Positions 23,801-34,206 are shown, numbered from the stretch's first letter. The stretch is DNA of 64,000 nucleotides from Favolaschia claudopus (GCA_037176885.1 JAWWNJ010000116.1:558001-622000), one strand, 5' to 3'. Numbers and translations: made by a program. The notes: generated by a model from the sequence alone, not told the origin.

Positions 23801-23946
23801 AGACTAATTTTAAAGGTTTTGGTCGAAGGATTTGAGCTAATATGACGAGAGCATAATTCTACAGATTTTTGTATCGGGTCTGTCCGAAAAAGGAAGTTGT
23901 CACACTTGACCACGTGATGTTCGTCGAAGGTGGATGGGGAGTACCT
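20898..23946 (-). mobile_element. complete 3049-bp Tc1/IS630-class DNA transposon
   Basis: AGGTACTCCCCATCCACCTT continuing CGACGAACATCAC at the left is exactly inverted at the right; the similarity runs on less perfectly to about 55 bp. TA target duplications lie at 20896-20897 and 23947-23948. One gene, the transposase on the minus strand, fills the element and reads without stops across four exons. This is the only apparently autonomous DNA transposon in the window. Confidence 0.9.
21133..23690 (-). CDS. Tc1/IS630-type DDE transposase (basidiomycete family)
   Basis: Four exons: 23690-23535, 23485-22497, 22441-21332 and 21283-21133, with GT..AG introns of about 48-56 nt. The joined length is 2406 nt, a multiple of three, giving 801 residues. 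The N-terminal third is charged, with a basic KRRKEN stretch. The middle (LDELGYR joined to FRSAPKGQYVDGHERPDVV) resembles fungal transposases of this group. Catalytic Asp 1 lies in LWYHDESIFYAHD, Asp 2 in HVFIYDNATTH, and the Glu in FHCELNPIEMVWGYAKR. CCCRRVLYNLPDFAAAKS is a conserved Cys-rich insert. Exon 4 gives FVNRCHRFGDGYLNHKLTG and RQAAWAAKKYHGHR. It would bind the terminal repeats and cut and paste the element at TA. The ATG at 23690 is the first in the frame. No disabling change was found. Confidence 0.92.
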
Positions 23947-23948
23947 TA

Positions 23949-24516
23949 ACTCAGAAACACTTGGAAAACCAATTGCGGCTCAAAATGCCGAATTTGGATG
24001 GATCGATCAAATAATGATCGCCAGCTGATAGCAGCTGATGCGAAGGACATCAGCAGTGGGACTCGCTTAAATAGCCGAGTCCCACTCCCACTGTTCTTGT
24101 ATATACTCACTAATTCCCACAAGCTCGGAGCAGTCGGCAATGATCCCGGGCCAAGTCACATGCCTTACTCCACGATGACATAGGGGCAACCCCGCCATTC
24201 CAAGGGTGATGGCAAATCGGTCGCCAGACCGATTAAAGCCGATGGCCACGGCCAGTAAAACCCTCGGCAATCTTAGGCTATTTCCGGCGAAATAAAGCCC
24301 TCGAAATGACCGATTTTTCCAAAACTTCATGACCAGTCGCAATTTTGCTCAAAATCCTTCGGGATTCGAGATTTAGCACGAACTAGGGTATGGTTTATAG
24401 GTGAAATTTTTATTTCAGAGGATTCGGAGATACTCCTAACTTAGGGTTACAAAACGCGAAATTTGAACAGCGAAAAACCAAAATTGTGGGTACTAAACTC
24501 ACGAATTTGAGGCAGG
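23949..24516. repeat. no gene; contains a 134-bp dispersed repeat
   Basis: 24185-24318 is an inverted copy of 35613-35746 (CGAAATGACCGATTTTT complement through GGGGTTGCC). Near 24055-24098 GTGGGACTCG and CGAGTCCCAC form a short hairpin, with the same word as the LTR at 19.4 kb. No coding region. Confidence 0.65.
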
Positions 24517-24518
24517 TA

Positions 24519-25280
24519 CAGTTGAACATCTCATAATGCATATGCTCACAATGCATAAACCTCATTCTGCATAGTGTTTTGGGGTCCACCAACTTGGTGG
24601 GCTGATGTTTTATGCATTTTCTCATATTGCCTAATGCATAAGGTTTGGGGCAAGTTTTTAGTGCATTATGCATTATGAGATCGCAAAATTGATACAATTT
24701 GGTGGCAATTTGGCCGTTTGTGTCACTCTTTTACAGCTGTTCCGGAATACTTTGGCATGTTCACATTTTTTTGCACCGAACTCGCACATTTGATGGACTG
24801 ATATGATGCACCTTTAAAGGAAAGGATCACCTCGGCTAGCGACGCCTGGCAGCGGCAGCTCAGCGGCTACGCACCGGCTATGAAACGGGGAGAAGTCCTC
24901 GGAAAATGAGAAGAGATGGCAGAAAGCGTCGGGAACAGCGGCATTCGGCCCAAATCTCCATAAATGGTGCATCATATCACCTCGATCAAAAGTGCAAAGT
25001 GCGCAAAAAAAATGTGAACATGCCAAGGTATTCCGGAGCAGCTGTAACGCATATGGGTACTATTCACGTCAAAAACACCAGTTTATAACTTGTTACATGA
25101 TTTTGACCGCTTTTACGACAACTGGTGGACAATCCGGCATCTGCCGCACTTCCATATATAGTAAATTCGTGACAATGTCACATATGTCACCAGGTGTGAC
25201 AGTATGCAGGAATGCATATTGCTCATAATGCATAGCGCTTGGAGGTCCACGGACGCTATGCATTATGAGATGTTCAACTG
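24519..25280. mobile_element. 762-bp MITE containing another MITE
   Basis: CAGTTGAACATCTCATAATG and CATA at the left are exactly inverted at the right; TA flanks both ends (24517-24518, 25281-25282). Internal copies of TAATGCATA and TATGCATTATGAG repeat the subterminal word. The element 24734-25044 is nested inside, so the original size was about 449 bp. Confidence 0.85.
24734..25044. mobile_element. 311-bp MITE nested in 24519-25280
   Basis: CAGCTGTTCCGGAATACTTT at the left is inverted at the right (AAGGTATTCCGGAGCAGCTG with small indels) and extends through GGCATGTTCACATTTTTTT. TA lies on both sides (24732-24733, 25045-25046). It holds the empty site that matches the filled site at 8437-8804. 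Confidence 0.88.
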
Positions 25281-25282
25281 TA

Positions 25283-25746
25283 ATCAAGTCTTTCTCTGCC
25301 ATTCTGCCTCTGCAACCACGGACCCCTTCTTCCGGACCCTACAGTGAAAGTGAAATCTCTTGACCAAGAAGTCGGCAATGACCAGGCGACATTGATGCTG
25401 CTGCACAGCCACCGGTCCGAGTGATCCGCAATCAAAAGCGCGAAATTGCTGTGCAAACACGGAAACCCAATTTTTCGAAGTTTTGCTCCAGTCCGTTTGT
25501 AGATTACCTTCTTGCAATGCTATTTACACAATCCCAGGATGTCTCGATGAAAACTGACGTGACGGTATCAATTACCAAATTGGGACTGCGAATTGTCACG
25601 AAGTCGGTCCGCAACCATACTATTGACCAAAGGACTGACTATCGACGGTACAGGTCTATATAATATGATGTATGTGGACAATGGTCCACATAGGAGGGGA
25701 AGCTTGCTTCAGTCCTAACATGGAATTTACTGAATTACATACTACT
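25283..25746. other. no gene seen
   Basis: About 460 bp between two MITEs with no coding region or repeat that I recognise. Confidence 0.4.
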
Positions 25747-25748
25747 TA

Positions 25749-26304
25749 CAGTCGCAAACCCCGAAGCGAAACGTTTAGCTTTTGCGCTTGATTGTGGGTG
25801 GACTAGGAAGCGGAAATGGGTGACGTTTGTTGTAGACTTATAGTTTACTCTCCTGGCTACCACTTACAATCAAGGATCGAGTGAATCGACTATGTTTTCA
25901 TTGAGAACGAGGGCAATGTATGGGGCGAGTCAAATATCGCCAAATAACGTGATAGCGAAACACTTCAAAACACAACAAATTGAGCCATTCTTGCGCAAAT
26001 CGACCAGTTTGTTCATGAAATCTGCCTCAAAATGACTTTCTATATTACTACTGGATGTCACCGGCCACAATTCCAGAGCAAAAAATAATATTTTGCATTG
26101 GTGCATCTGCCGGCGTAAACAAAGCCGAAACAAACAAGGCCATTGCCGGCGGCGAGAGGACTTTTGACCCAATTTCTTCTGTGGTTGGGTGCTCCGATAG
26201 TGGGGTGCCTGCATGCAAAGATTTGGCCCCGGGGGAAAGCGTTAACCCTGTATTCGGCGAGTGCTTCGCTTCCTAGTGCCGTTTCGCTTCGGGGTTTGCG
26301 ACTG
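25749..26304. mobile_element. 556-bp MITE, TA target duplication
   Basis: CAGTCGCAAACCCCGAAGCG plus AAACG at the left is exactly inverted at the right; TA flanks both ends (25747-25748, 26305-26306). No open frame with a motif. The first six bases (CAGTCG) are shared with the ends at 15692 and 35355. Confidence 0.86.
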
Positions 26305-26309
26305 TAGTA

Positions 26310-27290
26310 CTCGAAGATTGATGAGAGGCAGATACTTAGGGCGAGACCAGGCAGATGAAGGATTTTGAGGCACATCGCTAGAAAGTGCGGCACATTCCAT
26401 TTTGGGCCTATTATGTCACGGATCATATGTGCGGAGGGCGATTGTCAACAGCTGTCAACCATTTTTCTCTTCTTTCCCCCACCACCTCACCCCCGCCGAC
26501 GCAGACAGCGACCACAGCAGCGACAACGGCGGCGAGGTGCCGTCGACCGTCCGTATATGTGATCAGTGCAACCCAAGCCTTCGAAAGGATAGACCAAATT
26601 GCCGCCGACGCCGACGTGCGATGGATTGAGGGTACTCCAAGCTCCCGACGTCTGCCATCGATTCCGAACATCGGCTTAGCCATGGTGCTTCGAGGGAAGG
26701 GCGCAGAGAAGAGGCAACGGCGCGGAGAAGGGTCAGGTGTGTGTCCCGCCTTGCCTGATTCAAGTGTAACCTGCTAATCTCGTTTGTAGATCCATTTGAT
26801 TCTCTGGCGTCAGCACATCATCTCCATGCTCATTCAGATTGGTGCCAGCGTTGAGGACATCGGCGGGTGCATTTTTCCTCTTCTTTTCCCCTCTCTTTTG
26901 CGGCAGCCAAGCCGCAGAGCAGCACTGTACATACTAGTAGCGGTCTTACATCAAATAGATACATGTTTTTCTCTCTTTTTTTCCCTTCTCTTTCGCCCCG
27001 TCACAGTGGCAGCCCCTGTATTTAGGGTCAAATATCTACATTAGGATAACACCAAGTAATACATACGCCTCGCCGCCTTGTACATTATTTCGTGGGTGAA
27101 ATGTTAATTTACGAATTTGACTTCATAAAAATTGGGCCATGCCTTACATAAATTCGCCTGAGCTGCTATAACAGAAAAGGCAGATACTTCATTGGGATGT
27201 AGCTCGATGTGCCTCTTTTCGAACTAAATGTGCCTCAAAATCGCTCATCTGCCTCGTCTCACCCTATCTGCCTCGCATCAATCCTCGATC
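26310..27290. repeat. about 1-kb inverted-repeat element with TCTGCCTC words
   Basis: Arms of about 60 bp at 26310-26373 and 27233-27288 are imperfect inverses (TGCCTCAAAATC, CATCTGCCT, CATCAATC). The interior has no recognised protein. A plus-strand frame around 26480-26629 with ICDQCNPSL is Cys-bearing but unassigned. No clean target duplication was found. Confidence 0.55.
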
Positions 27291-27834
27291 CATATCATCT
27301 GGGCCCGCCGTTTTGTCAATAATCCTCGTACGGTACAGACTCTACGTACACTCGCCGGTCTATTCTAAGTACTCGTGCAACTGTTGAAAAGGCTCAAGAA
27401 ATTGAAATTCATTAAGAATGTCCTGTATATTGAATCCATAAGTATTGAGTTTGAAACCCAAAGCCTCTCTCCGCTCTTCTCCGCTCCAAATCAACTCTGA
27501 GCATCTGACGCACTGTGGTTTTATTTGGCTTCTGCAATCTTTGCAACAGGAAAGGTGAACGAAATGCTATTCCGTTCAATGTTTTCACTCTTGAAATTGC
27601 AACAAATGACAACCCAGGAGCAAAATCTTGTTTGCCAAGATCAATCACTGCTTTGGTGAGAGTCAGACCTTGACTTTTGTGAATCGTGATAGCCCATGCC
27701 AATGTTAGGGGAAATTGTGATCGTGATAATGGTACTCCGTTAGATTCCCATTCTGCTGTCCTAGGAACCATTGGAATCCAATCTGGTTGCACACCTTCCC
27801 AACCCTGAGTTGGTGGTCCTAAGTTACAGGATTA

Positions 27835-28039
27835 GAATAGCGGGTTTGTGCGAAGCGACCCGGGTCGCTTTGGGACCGCTTAGATCTCGACAACGAGCAG
27901 TCTCAGGCGTGAAGTCCTAGCGACCTAGGAGTGCCCCAGGGCAATACTCTTCCAGGTCGCTTAGAGCTCACACCTGCTATCTTTGGTTTCGGAGATCTGA
28001 GCGGTGGAAAAGCGACCTGGGTCGCTCGCACAAACTCTC
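27835..28039. mobile_element. 205-bp MITE, GTTTGCG clan, GCGACC subfamily
   Basis: GGGTTTGTGCGAAGCGACCC at the left is inverted near the right end (GGGTCGCTCGCACAAACTCTC with one-base changes); TA flanks both ends (27833-27834, 28040-28041). The subterminal palindrome is AGCGACCCGGGTCGCT. It splits the Helitron helicase. Confidence 0.8.
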
Positions 28040-28298
28040 TAATATCTAATAGCCGCAATTCATATACATACCTGTGTATTCAGGACACTGTACAAATACT
28101 ACAGCTGGTAGGTCTTTTTTTGGATTGCTGCCTGGCAGATACCAGATTTTTTTGACAATGCCTTGAGTTCCATTACCCAGTCCTTTGGATGTTCACAGGT
28201 TTCGAGCAATCATGATGTGAGTCCCCTCAGCAAGATAAATTTCAGCCTCCAATCCCTCGGCATCTTCAGCAGATGCCTTTCTAGATTTTGCTCCATTA

Positions 28299-28493
28299 GA
28301 GGCTTTGCGGTAGCCACTGGTGGCTATTGGTGGCTAATTTTTTTTGGGACCGGATGACAGCTTCCGGGTGGATTAGCCACCATTTGTACGTCCTATTGAG
28401 GGGGTGCCATGGTGGCTACCTTGAACTGTAGGCCCAAGAAACCATTGCACACGAGGTGCCCCCGAAAGCCACCGGTGGCTGCCGCAAAGTCTC
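28299..28493. mobile_element. 195-bp MITE, GTTTGCG clan, GCCACC subfamily
   Basis: The left end GAGGCTTTGCGGTAGCCACT and the right end GGTGGCTGCCGCAAAGTCTC are inverted; TA on both sides (28297-28298, 28494-28495). The subterminal module is AGCCACTGGTGGCT. A close copy lies at 47212-47412. It sits in the Helitron helicase. Confidence 0.83.
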
Positions 28494-28498
28494 TATTA

Positions 28499-28707
28499 GC
28501 CTGTTTGCGATGCAGCCATTGAATGGCTAATGGCTAAACAAGTGTCCAAACTCCGACGCATTGACAAAAGATACCCCCAGTCCGAGTACTCGAACTTCAT
28601 TCCAGGCTGCTCTTCTTAACTTCTACATGAAAGTTTGGCCCATCAAAGTCTCCTAATGCGGAAATCGGTAGCCATTCAATGGCTCCAATGGCTCTTCGCA
28701 AACCCTC
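28499..28707. mobile_element. 209-bp MITE, GTTTGCG clan, GCCATT subfamily
   Basis: The left GTTTGCGATGCAGCCATTG and right CAATGGCTCTTCGCAAAC are inverted with small differences; TA at 28497-28498 and 28708-28709. The subterminal palindrome is AGCCATTGAATGGCT. It lies 5 bp from the preceding MITE. Removing both with one TA restores the Helitron frame (HHRIN joined to NGAKSRKAS). Confidence 0.8.
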
Positions 28708-28988
28708 TATTGATACGGTGGTGTTTGGCTCTACAGCATACAACAGGTTTATTGAGGGCAGCCAGTTGAGTTTTGTTCACCATATCAACTGCTTACTTGG
28801 TTGGAAGTAAATGCAATACTACTTCTCGAAATTCATCTTGCTCTGCAGGAGACAGATTGTGCCAAAAGCGAGTGGAGTACAGTACATTGTATGATCTTCT
28901 GCAGTTGTTTCATAAGTCCGCAGTGGCATGAGCTGAATGCAATTTGCTCTGGTGTATCTCCTTGTTGGCGAAAGATTTCAGTCGAAGT

Positions 28989-29112
28989 CAAGGGGATACC
29001 AATCCGCGAAATCCGTACCGGGGGTCGAAGTTTTTTTTTCAGCGACTTCGGCAGACCCCTCCCTCCCTTCTGTTGCCGTAATATCGCCATATAGGGTAAT
29101 TTCACGTGATCC
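28989..29112 (+). repeat. second copy of the 124-bp dispersed repeat
   Basis: Near-identical to 19949-20072 in the same orientation. It lies within the Helitron helicase, so it inserted after the Helitron or belongs to a later insertion. Confidence 0.72.
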
Positions 29113-29953
29113 TTCCAAGCTTTAAAGCATCGCCGACGCCATAATTTGGCCGCTTTGATGGCAAATTGGTACTATATAGATGCTTCAAGTGTTTTTGAAC
29201 AGTTCGGAGGCTTGTGGCACTGAAAATAAAACTCAGCAATCCGCCCGTGACTGACCCTCCGTGGGAAATTGCCATATCGGTGATGGCTGTGCGATACCGA
29301 ATTCCCAAATCAAGTAATAATCTTTTGCCTTCTAGCTCAACGTTCCCAATGCCCTTAACCTTGGGGAAGGTGTATTCCTGCTCCGATTGAATCCTAGTTT
29401 CAGATTTTGAGTACATTCAAAATTTCTAGATTCGAAAGCCCCTTGGTCGAAGTCAGAGATTGGTCGAAACTCTCATAAGCTTTGCGACAAGTTGTCCCCG
29501 TGGTCCTGGGCTTTCCTTGGTAGAAAAGAGGGCACTATCACCAACTGGAGGGAGCTGTAGAGAATCTCCAAAGATAATTGTGGCCATTGCTCCAAGTGTC
29601 TCGTGTGACATTGCTGGATATATCTGGCGAAGACGTCGATCAAACTTCCCAAACTGAGTTCTGCCTATCATTGACTTTTCGTCCATGACAACAATTCTTG
29701 CTGGTTTCCATCTGTTCTGCATTCGCTGAAGAGAAGTCGGAGCTAGAGGAACAAAGTTTGGATCTTTTGCAGAGACTGGGATTGAAACTGCAAAATTTAT
29801 GGTCCAACCACGGATACCAAATTCCTGTTGGTGCTATTCGAATCACTGGATCTTGATTTTCTAGCTCATCTGCATATAGTTCTCTGAGAGCTGAAGTGAT
29901 TGCCCTGAGAATTACAGATTTCCCTGTTCCTGCTGTTCCATCTATATTATGTA

Positions 29954-30169
29954 GAGAGTTTGCGGTGAGCCGCCAGAAGCCACCTGGCGGCTCTAATGGC
30001 ATGCGGATCGGAGCGGCTACGTCATGTGGCGGCTCGTTTAGCGGCTCGTCGCGCGCGGTCCTTAGCACAGTTTCGAGGTTGGGTACCTTGTATATTTGAC
30101 TATACCTTCAGCCAATGAGAGTTCGTTGTCCAAACGTGCATAATTGTTTTGAATTGAAGCAATTTCCAG
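29954..30169. mobile_element. one-ended MITE copy, GTTTGCG clan, GCCGCC subfamily
   Basis: From GAGAGTTTGCGGTGAGCCGC (after TA at 29952-29953) through CAATTTCCAG it matches 54276-54492, but no right terminal repeat follows. It lies between helicase sequence ending LPTPGEYA and the Walker A exon. Either the right end was deleted, or the 54-kb element captured Helitron DNA. Confidence 0.72.
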
Positions 30170-30583
30170 CGTATTCACCAGGAGTTGGTAGAGTGTCATT
30201 TGGATGCTGATGCCCAGGCTGACCAGCACAGTCTTGTGTGTATGCTTCAGTCCACCTGGCGTGATCTTTGAGCAAATCGTTTTCCTGAGTGAATGGATGG
30301 TGGAGAATCATTCGTGCATAGCACCACTTCTCATAAGTTTCTTCATCTTCTGGGTTACATGTAAAGCGAGGCCAGATGTTCACAACATATATATGGAAGT
30401 GCGCCTTTTGTTCCTCTCTCAGAATACGTCTGACCCCGATAGTTCCAGTGCCTCAGAAACTCAAGTAAAGAAGTAGTTTTTAGCTTTTCCAGAGCTGCTG
30501 GCTTAGTTGTCGTGCTTTGAAGTCGTGTCCGATATCTGTGAAGCATTCCAGTGCGTCGTGTCGTATTTTCCTCAGAATCAATC

Positions 30584-31827
30584 TCAGCATCCTCTTCCTC
30601 GCCAGGAGCCATATTGAGGCTGCGTATTTGGCGAGACGACTGAACCATTGGACAACTCAATAGCACATGACAAGTTTCTTGAGCTGATGTCTTGTTCTCC
30701 AGCAAATGAAGACAGCATTCTCTGAAATGCCACCTGTGCTTTATCTGTGTCATCAAGGTGCGAAATTGCTTTGTGAAGCAAGTCTGAGTAGCTTGAAGAT
30801 TGTGTTTCAGCTTTACTTGCATATTTTGCAACATACGCAATAACTGCATTTTTGTTAAGAACCAGTCTGATATCAATATTGGCCCTCCATCCAAGAATCA
30901 TTGGCACATTATGTGAATTCAGTAGATCATCATTTCTGCGAGTGAACAACTCAGGATACTCCTGGCCTGGAGCTGGTTTCAAAATAGTTTTGTCACAGAG
31001 CTCTTTTGGAAAGTTGAATCTGCACACTTGTTCACCAGTTACTTTGTTTCGCCGCAAGCAATATATATATATCCAGGTACACATTTAGTATGGCGCTGAA
31101 ACCGATTCAATGCTTCGGCCAGCTCTAGCTTTGTACAGTTGCGGCGAAATTAAATGCATTACCATAAAAGGAAATTATCACCATTTTCATCCCCTCTGGC
31201 TTGGAAGCGCCGGTAGAAGGCTCGATATAGCTTTATAATACGATGGCAGGTCTGTAGGTGCAGCATGCAAGTATGAAGTAGGTCGTTTGCATCACGATTG
31301 AGCGAGAATGGTGCAATAAGCTGTAATCTAAATCGACCAATCGGAGCCCAGACTAACTTTCCCATGGATCATTTTCACTGCCAAAACATCTGAATTGGCG
31401 ACACCAATGTTGACCTTGCGATGACTCGGCCGCGTTGCCCTGTCCAGAGCTGATTTAACAGAAGTTTCCTTTTATGGTAATGCATTTAATTTCGCCGCAA
31501 CTGTATCTTCTAATGTAGGAAAGAGCCGAGCAGATGGATGAATGTCAGCAGGAGGACAGGATTTCCCGGGATTCATCGTTGATATCAGTGCATCCCAAAA
31601 CCGGATGAACTTGTCTATATGTTCTTGCAATTTGAAATTCAGCTCTTCCACTTTAGGAGCATGTCTAAACCAAGCAAAACCATGGATATATGGGTGCTAC
31701 CTCGGGTCTGCCACTCATCACGAAACCAGTAATCCACGATGTCAAATAGAGGTTTCAAGAAGTATTCAAAGAATATCCGCCAACGTATGTGAAAATAGTA
31801 TGCAGCAATAGCTAGTTGTATATGCAA
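30584..31827 (-). pseudogene. Helitron HUH/Y2 replication initiator, HUH motif frameshifted
   Basis: AIAAYYFHIRWRIFFEYF leads to DEWQTRGSTHI. In intact Helitrons this is followed by HGFAWFRH, the HUH metal-binding motif. Here the bases read CATATATCCATGG, two bases more than CATATCCATGG, so the second His is lost to a frameshift (near 31684). The frame then continues VEELNFKLQEHIDKFIRFWD up to LFPTLEDT, where a MITE (31136-31503) is inserted, and on as KLELAEALNRFQRHTKC. The catalytic tyrosine motif is AYVAKYASKAE, with both Tyr present. A further frameshift follows GEQDIS before AQETCHVLLSCP. The endonuclease would nick and join DNA ends; it is inactive here. Confidence 0.87.
31136..31503. 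mobile_element. 368-bp MITE, CAGTTGCGGC family
   Basis: CAGTTGCGGCGAAATTAAAT with GCATTACCATAAAAGGAAA at the left is exactly inverted at the right; TA lies on both sides (31134-31135, 31504-31505). Removing it with one TA restores GAA-GAT-ACA-AAG in the Helitron frame (LEDTKLEL). A related copy is 52394-52775. Confidence 0.9.
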
Positions 31828-31853
31828 TCAAAGTCAAGAATTTGCTGATTTTG

Positions 31854-32712
31854 CTAACCTGGATTCTTATTCAAGTCAGCCCATCGGATACGATACCCCT
31901 CAGGGCCGTTTGGTGCCTCTTCGGCTTGGTGTCCTGGCATGTGTCTATGCAGATCAGGCCATTGAATATCAGCTGCTGAAGCAGTGAAGAAAACACTGGG
32001 GCAATCTAGATCTCGAATCTGACAGTTCAAATCACGTCGCTTATTTGTCCAGAATGGCCGAGACCCCTCAATAGGTGCAGCTGCTCTTGAAACACGTTGA
32101 GCCAACCCAGCGACATTGTTTGTATCAATCATTTCTCTGATCTCTTCGACATTCAAGGCACCATCATCTGCATGGCTTTTTGCATACCAACGAGGAGCCT
32201 CCTTGCATCTGCGTCTGAAAATTGTGTTCAAAGCCCAGTAACGAAAGCGTGGATGCTGTGCAAAACGCCCATCTTTGTAACGCATTAAATGTGCTGCCCA
32301 GTCCTCCATGGATACTTTCTGATTTCTCATTTCATTGAAGTCAGCTTGTCCTGTGGGGAATAGAGTAGGGAATGCATCTATAGCAATTTTGTGGTTTTCG
32401 TGCTCTGAAATGGGTGTCCCACGCACACCTGGCATAGTCAAAACCTGTTCTCGTGCTGGCGGAACTTGAGGATTTAACTCAGATTTTCGCTGCTGCTGCC
32501 TGTCTTTGAAGTTGTTCAAACTCAGTCTCTGGGGGTTGTATATTTGGTGCGAAACCTGCTGAGAATGTTTGCTCTGGAGGATCTTCATTTCCAAACTGTG
32601 GAGGACCTTGTTCTAAGCCTCCATGCATTTCATCTACTGTAATATTTTGTATGCGGCTTTGAACGTTTTCATTCTGACCAAAAGTATTAACTCTGTCCCA
32701 GTCAATAGTCAC
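31854..32712 (-). pseudogene. Helitron_like_N domain region
   Basis: VLTMPGVRGTPISEHENHK, AFPTLFPTGQADFNEMR and WAAHLMRYKDGRFAQHPRFR, then YWALNTIFRRR, are the conserved core of Helitron_like_N. AAPIEGSRPFWTNKRRDLN and DLDCPSVFFTASAADIQWPD follow, leading to an intron-like gap before the HUH region. It overlaps in another frame with ITVDEMHGGLEQGPP at its N-end, so at least one frameshift lies near 32500. Confidence 0.85.
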
Positions 32713-32981
32713 CCGTCGAGATCTGAAAGTTGGATGAACTTCTTCTCAAAACCGGACGTCCGTCCTCGACAGAATACACGATTAGCTCAGCGTCGTGTTA
32801 GTTAACAACAACAGCTCTATTATGCACCTAGACTATATCTTGCGAGGTACGAGCAAACTGATATAGCGTCTGTCTTAGAGAGACTACACCTAGACAGAAT
32901 ACACGATTAGCTAGGGAATACTGTAAGTAATGTATTCCTGGGTACAGAATAATAGAAGCCTCACCTCAGCGTCGTGTTAGT
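32713..32981. repeat. duplicated flank around the 680-bp inverted-repeat element
   Basis: GACAGAATACACGATTAGCT occurs at about 32769 and again at about 32894. TCAGCGTCGTGTTAGT occurs near 32787 and 32966, and GTGTTAGTTAACAACAACAG near 32793 and 33664. This tandem arrangement may be a solo LTR or a local duplication in which the later element landed. I cannot define it further. Confidence 0.45.
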
Positions 32982-33661
32982 CAGGTTCCTACACAGCCGC
33001 GGTTTCGAGGCTCACAATCCTTCGGGGGTGGATTATAATTTGGATTTTTTTTGGGAGTGAACAAGCGTGGGATAGTTGTGACAAATGTGACACGAAAGTT
33101 GAGGGTGAGCCTCTCCACGGCGGCTGCCCGATAACATATACAAACAACATAGCCACAAATGGGATCAAGTGTAGAAAATATTCGTATGCATTGGTCCTCG
33201 TCTCAAAAAACCATTCTAGTGCCTGAGGAAATGTACTTCGCACTGGAAAGTATGTTGGAAAAATGCTAGGGCTAAGATTTGAGTCTACACCCCACAGCCG
33301 GTAAAATACCCCCAAACCAGCTGCTCTCAGGGTTTTTTGTCAGAAATACATTACAGAAACAGAGAATCTGGTGTCAACCGGTGCATATAAAGTAGATAAG
33401 CTGCTTCCGTGCCTCATATTATTTATTCGGCCCTTGGACAAGAGTACACTACCCTTTGTTGCCTCCTCCCGGCAACATCCGAGAATTGTGGCTATGTTGT
33501 TTGTATATGTTATCGGGCAGCCGCCGTGGAGAGGCTCACCCTCAACTTTCGTGTCACATTTGTCACAACTATCCCACGCTTGTTCACTCCCAAAAAAATC
33601 CAAATTGTAATCCACCCCCGAAGGATTGTGAGCCTCGAAACCGCGGCTGTGTAGGAACCTG
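32982..33661. mobile_element. 680-bp long-TIR element, perfect 9-bp target duplication
   Basis: Inverted arms of about 180 bp, nearly identical, start CAGGTTCCTACACAGCCGCG and run to ACAAACAACATAGCCACAA. CGTGTTAGT is duplicated exactly at 32973-32981 and 33662-33670. Long terminal repeats with 9-bp duplications are the hallmark of Mutator-like (MULE) elements. The roughly 320-bp centre has no transposase frame, so it is non-autonomous. Confidence 0.9.
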
Positions 33662-33920
33662 CGTGTTAGTTAACAACAACAGCTGAGGAAAAGCTTGGCG
33701 CGTGACGTGACGTGACATGTCACCGCTAGCGATATCGATGACGCAGTTGGATTCAGAGTTGGGGAGCCTGAGATCCACTTGCGTCATAGTTGCCTCAAGA
33801 TAGATTTTAGGTTTGGCTCGCTCGCTTCCCGTTGGTTTCGACACAAGTATCTCAGCCATGATGAGAGTGCTGCTCGTCTAACTCGAAAGTCCTCGTTGAC
33901 TTCCTGACCACCTGCTGTTC

Positions 33921-34206
33921 CCAAGGGGTACGCACGATAGAAATGTCAAACACGGCCTACCGTGAGAGTGGATTTCTTTCCCCAAAAGGAAATCCCCAAG
34001 TCAAGTATTTTTCTGCACGAATTGGAGGATTCTGCGCAACTTTTAAAAAAAGTTTTTCGGCACCTTGAGCCCTATCCACGTTATAATGATCGCATCAACG
34101 CCTATATAAGGCGCCTGTCAAGCCTTATATAGCAGGTATTCGCACGATCCATATCTCTCTCTCACGGTAGGTCGTGTCTGACATTTCTATCGTGCGTACC
34201 CCTTGG
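33921..34206. mobile_element. 286-bp MITE with 6-bp target duplication
   Basis: CCAAGGGGTACGCACGATAG continuing AAATGTCA at the left is exactly inverted at the right. CTGTTC is duplicated at 33915-33920 and 34207-34212. Removing the element and one CTGTTC restores the Helitron reading RRSGTAGGQEVNEDFRVRRA. The superfamily is not clear from the ends; 6 bp is an unusual duplication length. Confidence 0.88.

Larger units (their letters stand above)
27415..30383 (-). pseudogene. Helitron helicase (Pif1-like) region, frameshifted
   Basis: NIWPRFTCNPEDEETYEKWC and MILHHPF open the helicase part. The Walker A motif is DGTAGTGKSVILRAI. Walker B is VVMDEKSMIGR, and motif III is GDSLQLPPVGD. Next come LSPAEQDEFREVVLHLLPTK and NKTQLAALNKPV, then KASAEDAEGLEAEIYLAEG, and at the C-end [20 protein letters not shown]. 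These motifs lie in different frames, so several frameshifts separate them, for example near 29830 and near 28800-28930. Four MITEs or MITE pieces (27835-28039, 28299-28493, 28499-28707, 29954-30169) and a dispersed repeat (28989-29112) interrupt it. The helicase would unwind DNA during rolling-circle transposition; this copy cannot make a full protein. Confidence 0.86.

Noticed and set aside
26385..26777. Plus-strand frames with ICDQCNPSL considered as a zinc-finger gene
   Set aside because: A single CxxC in a low-complexity Pro/Thr/Ala context with no supporting exons is not enough.
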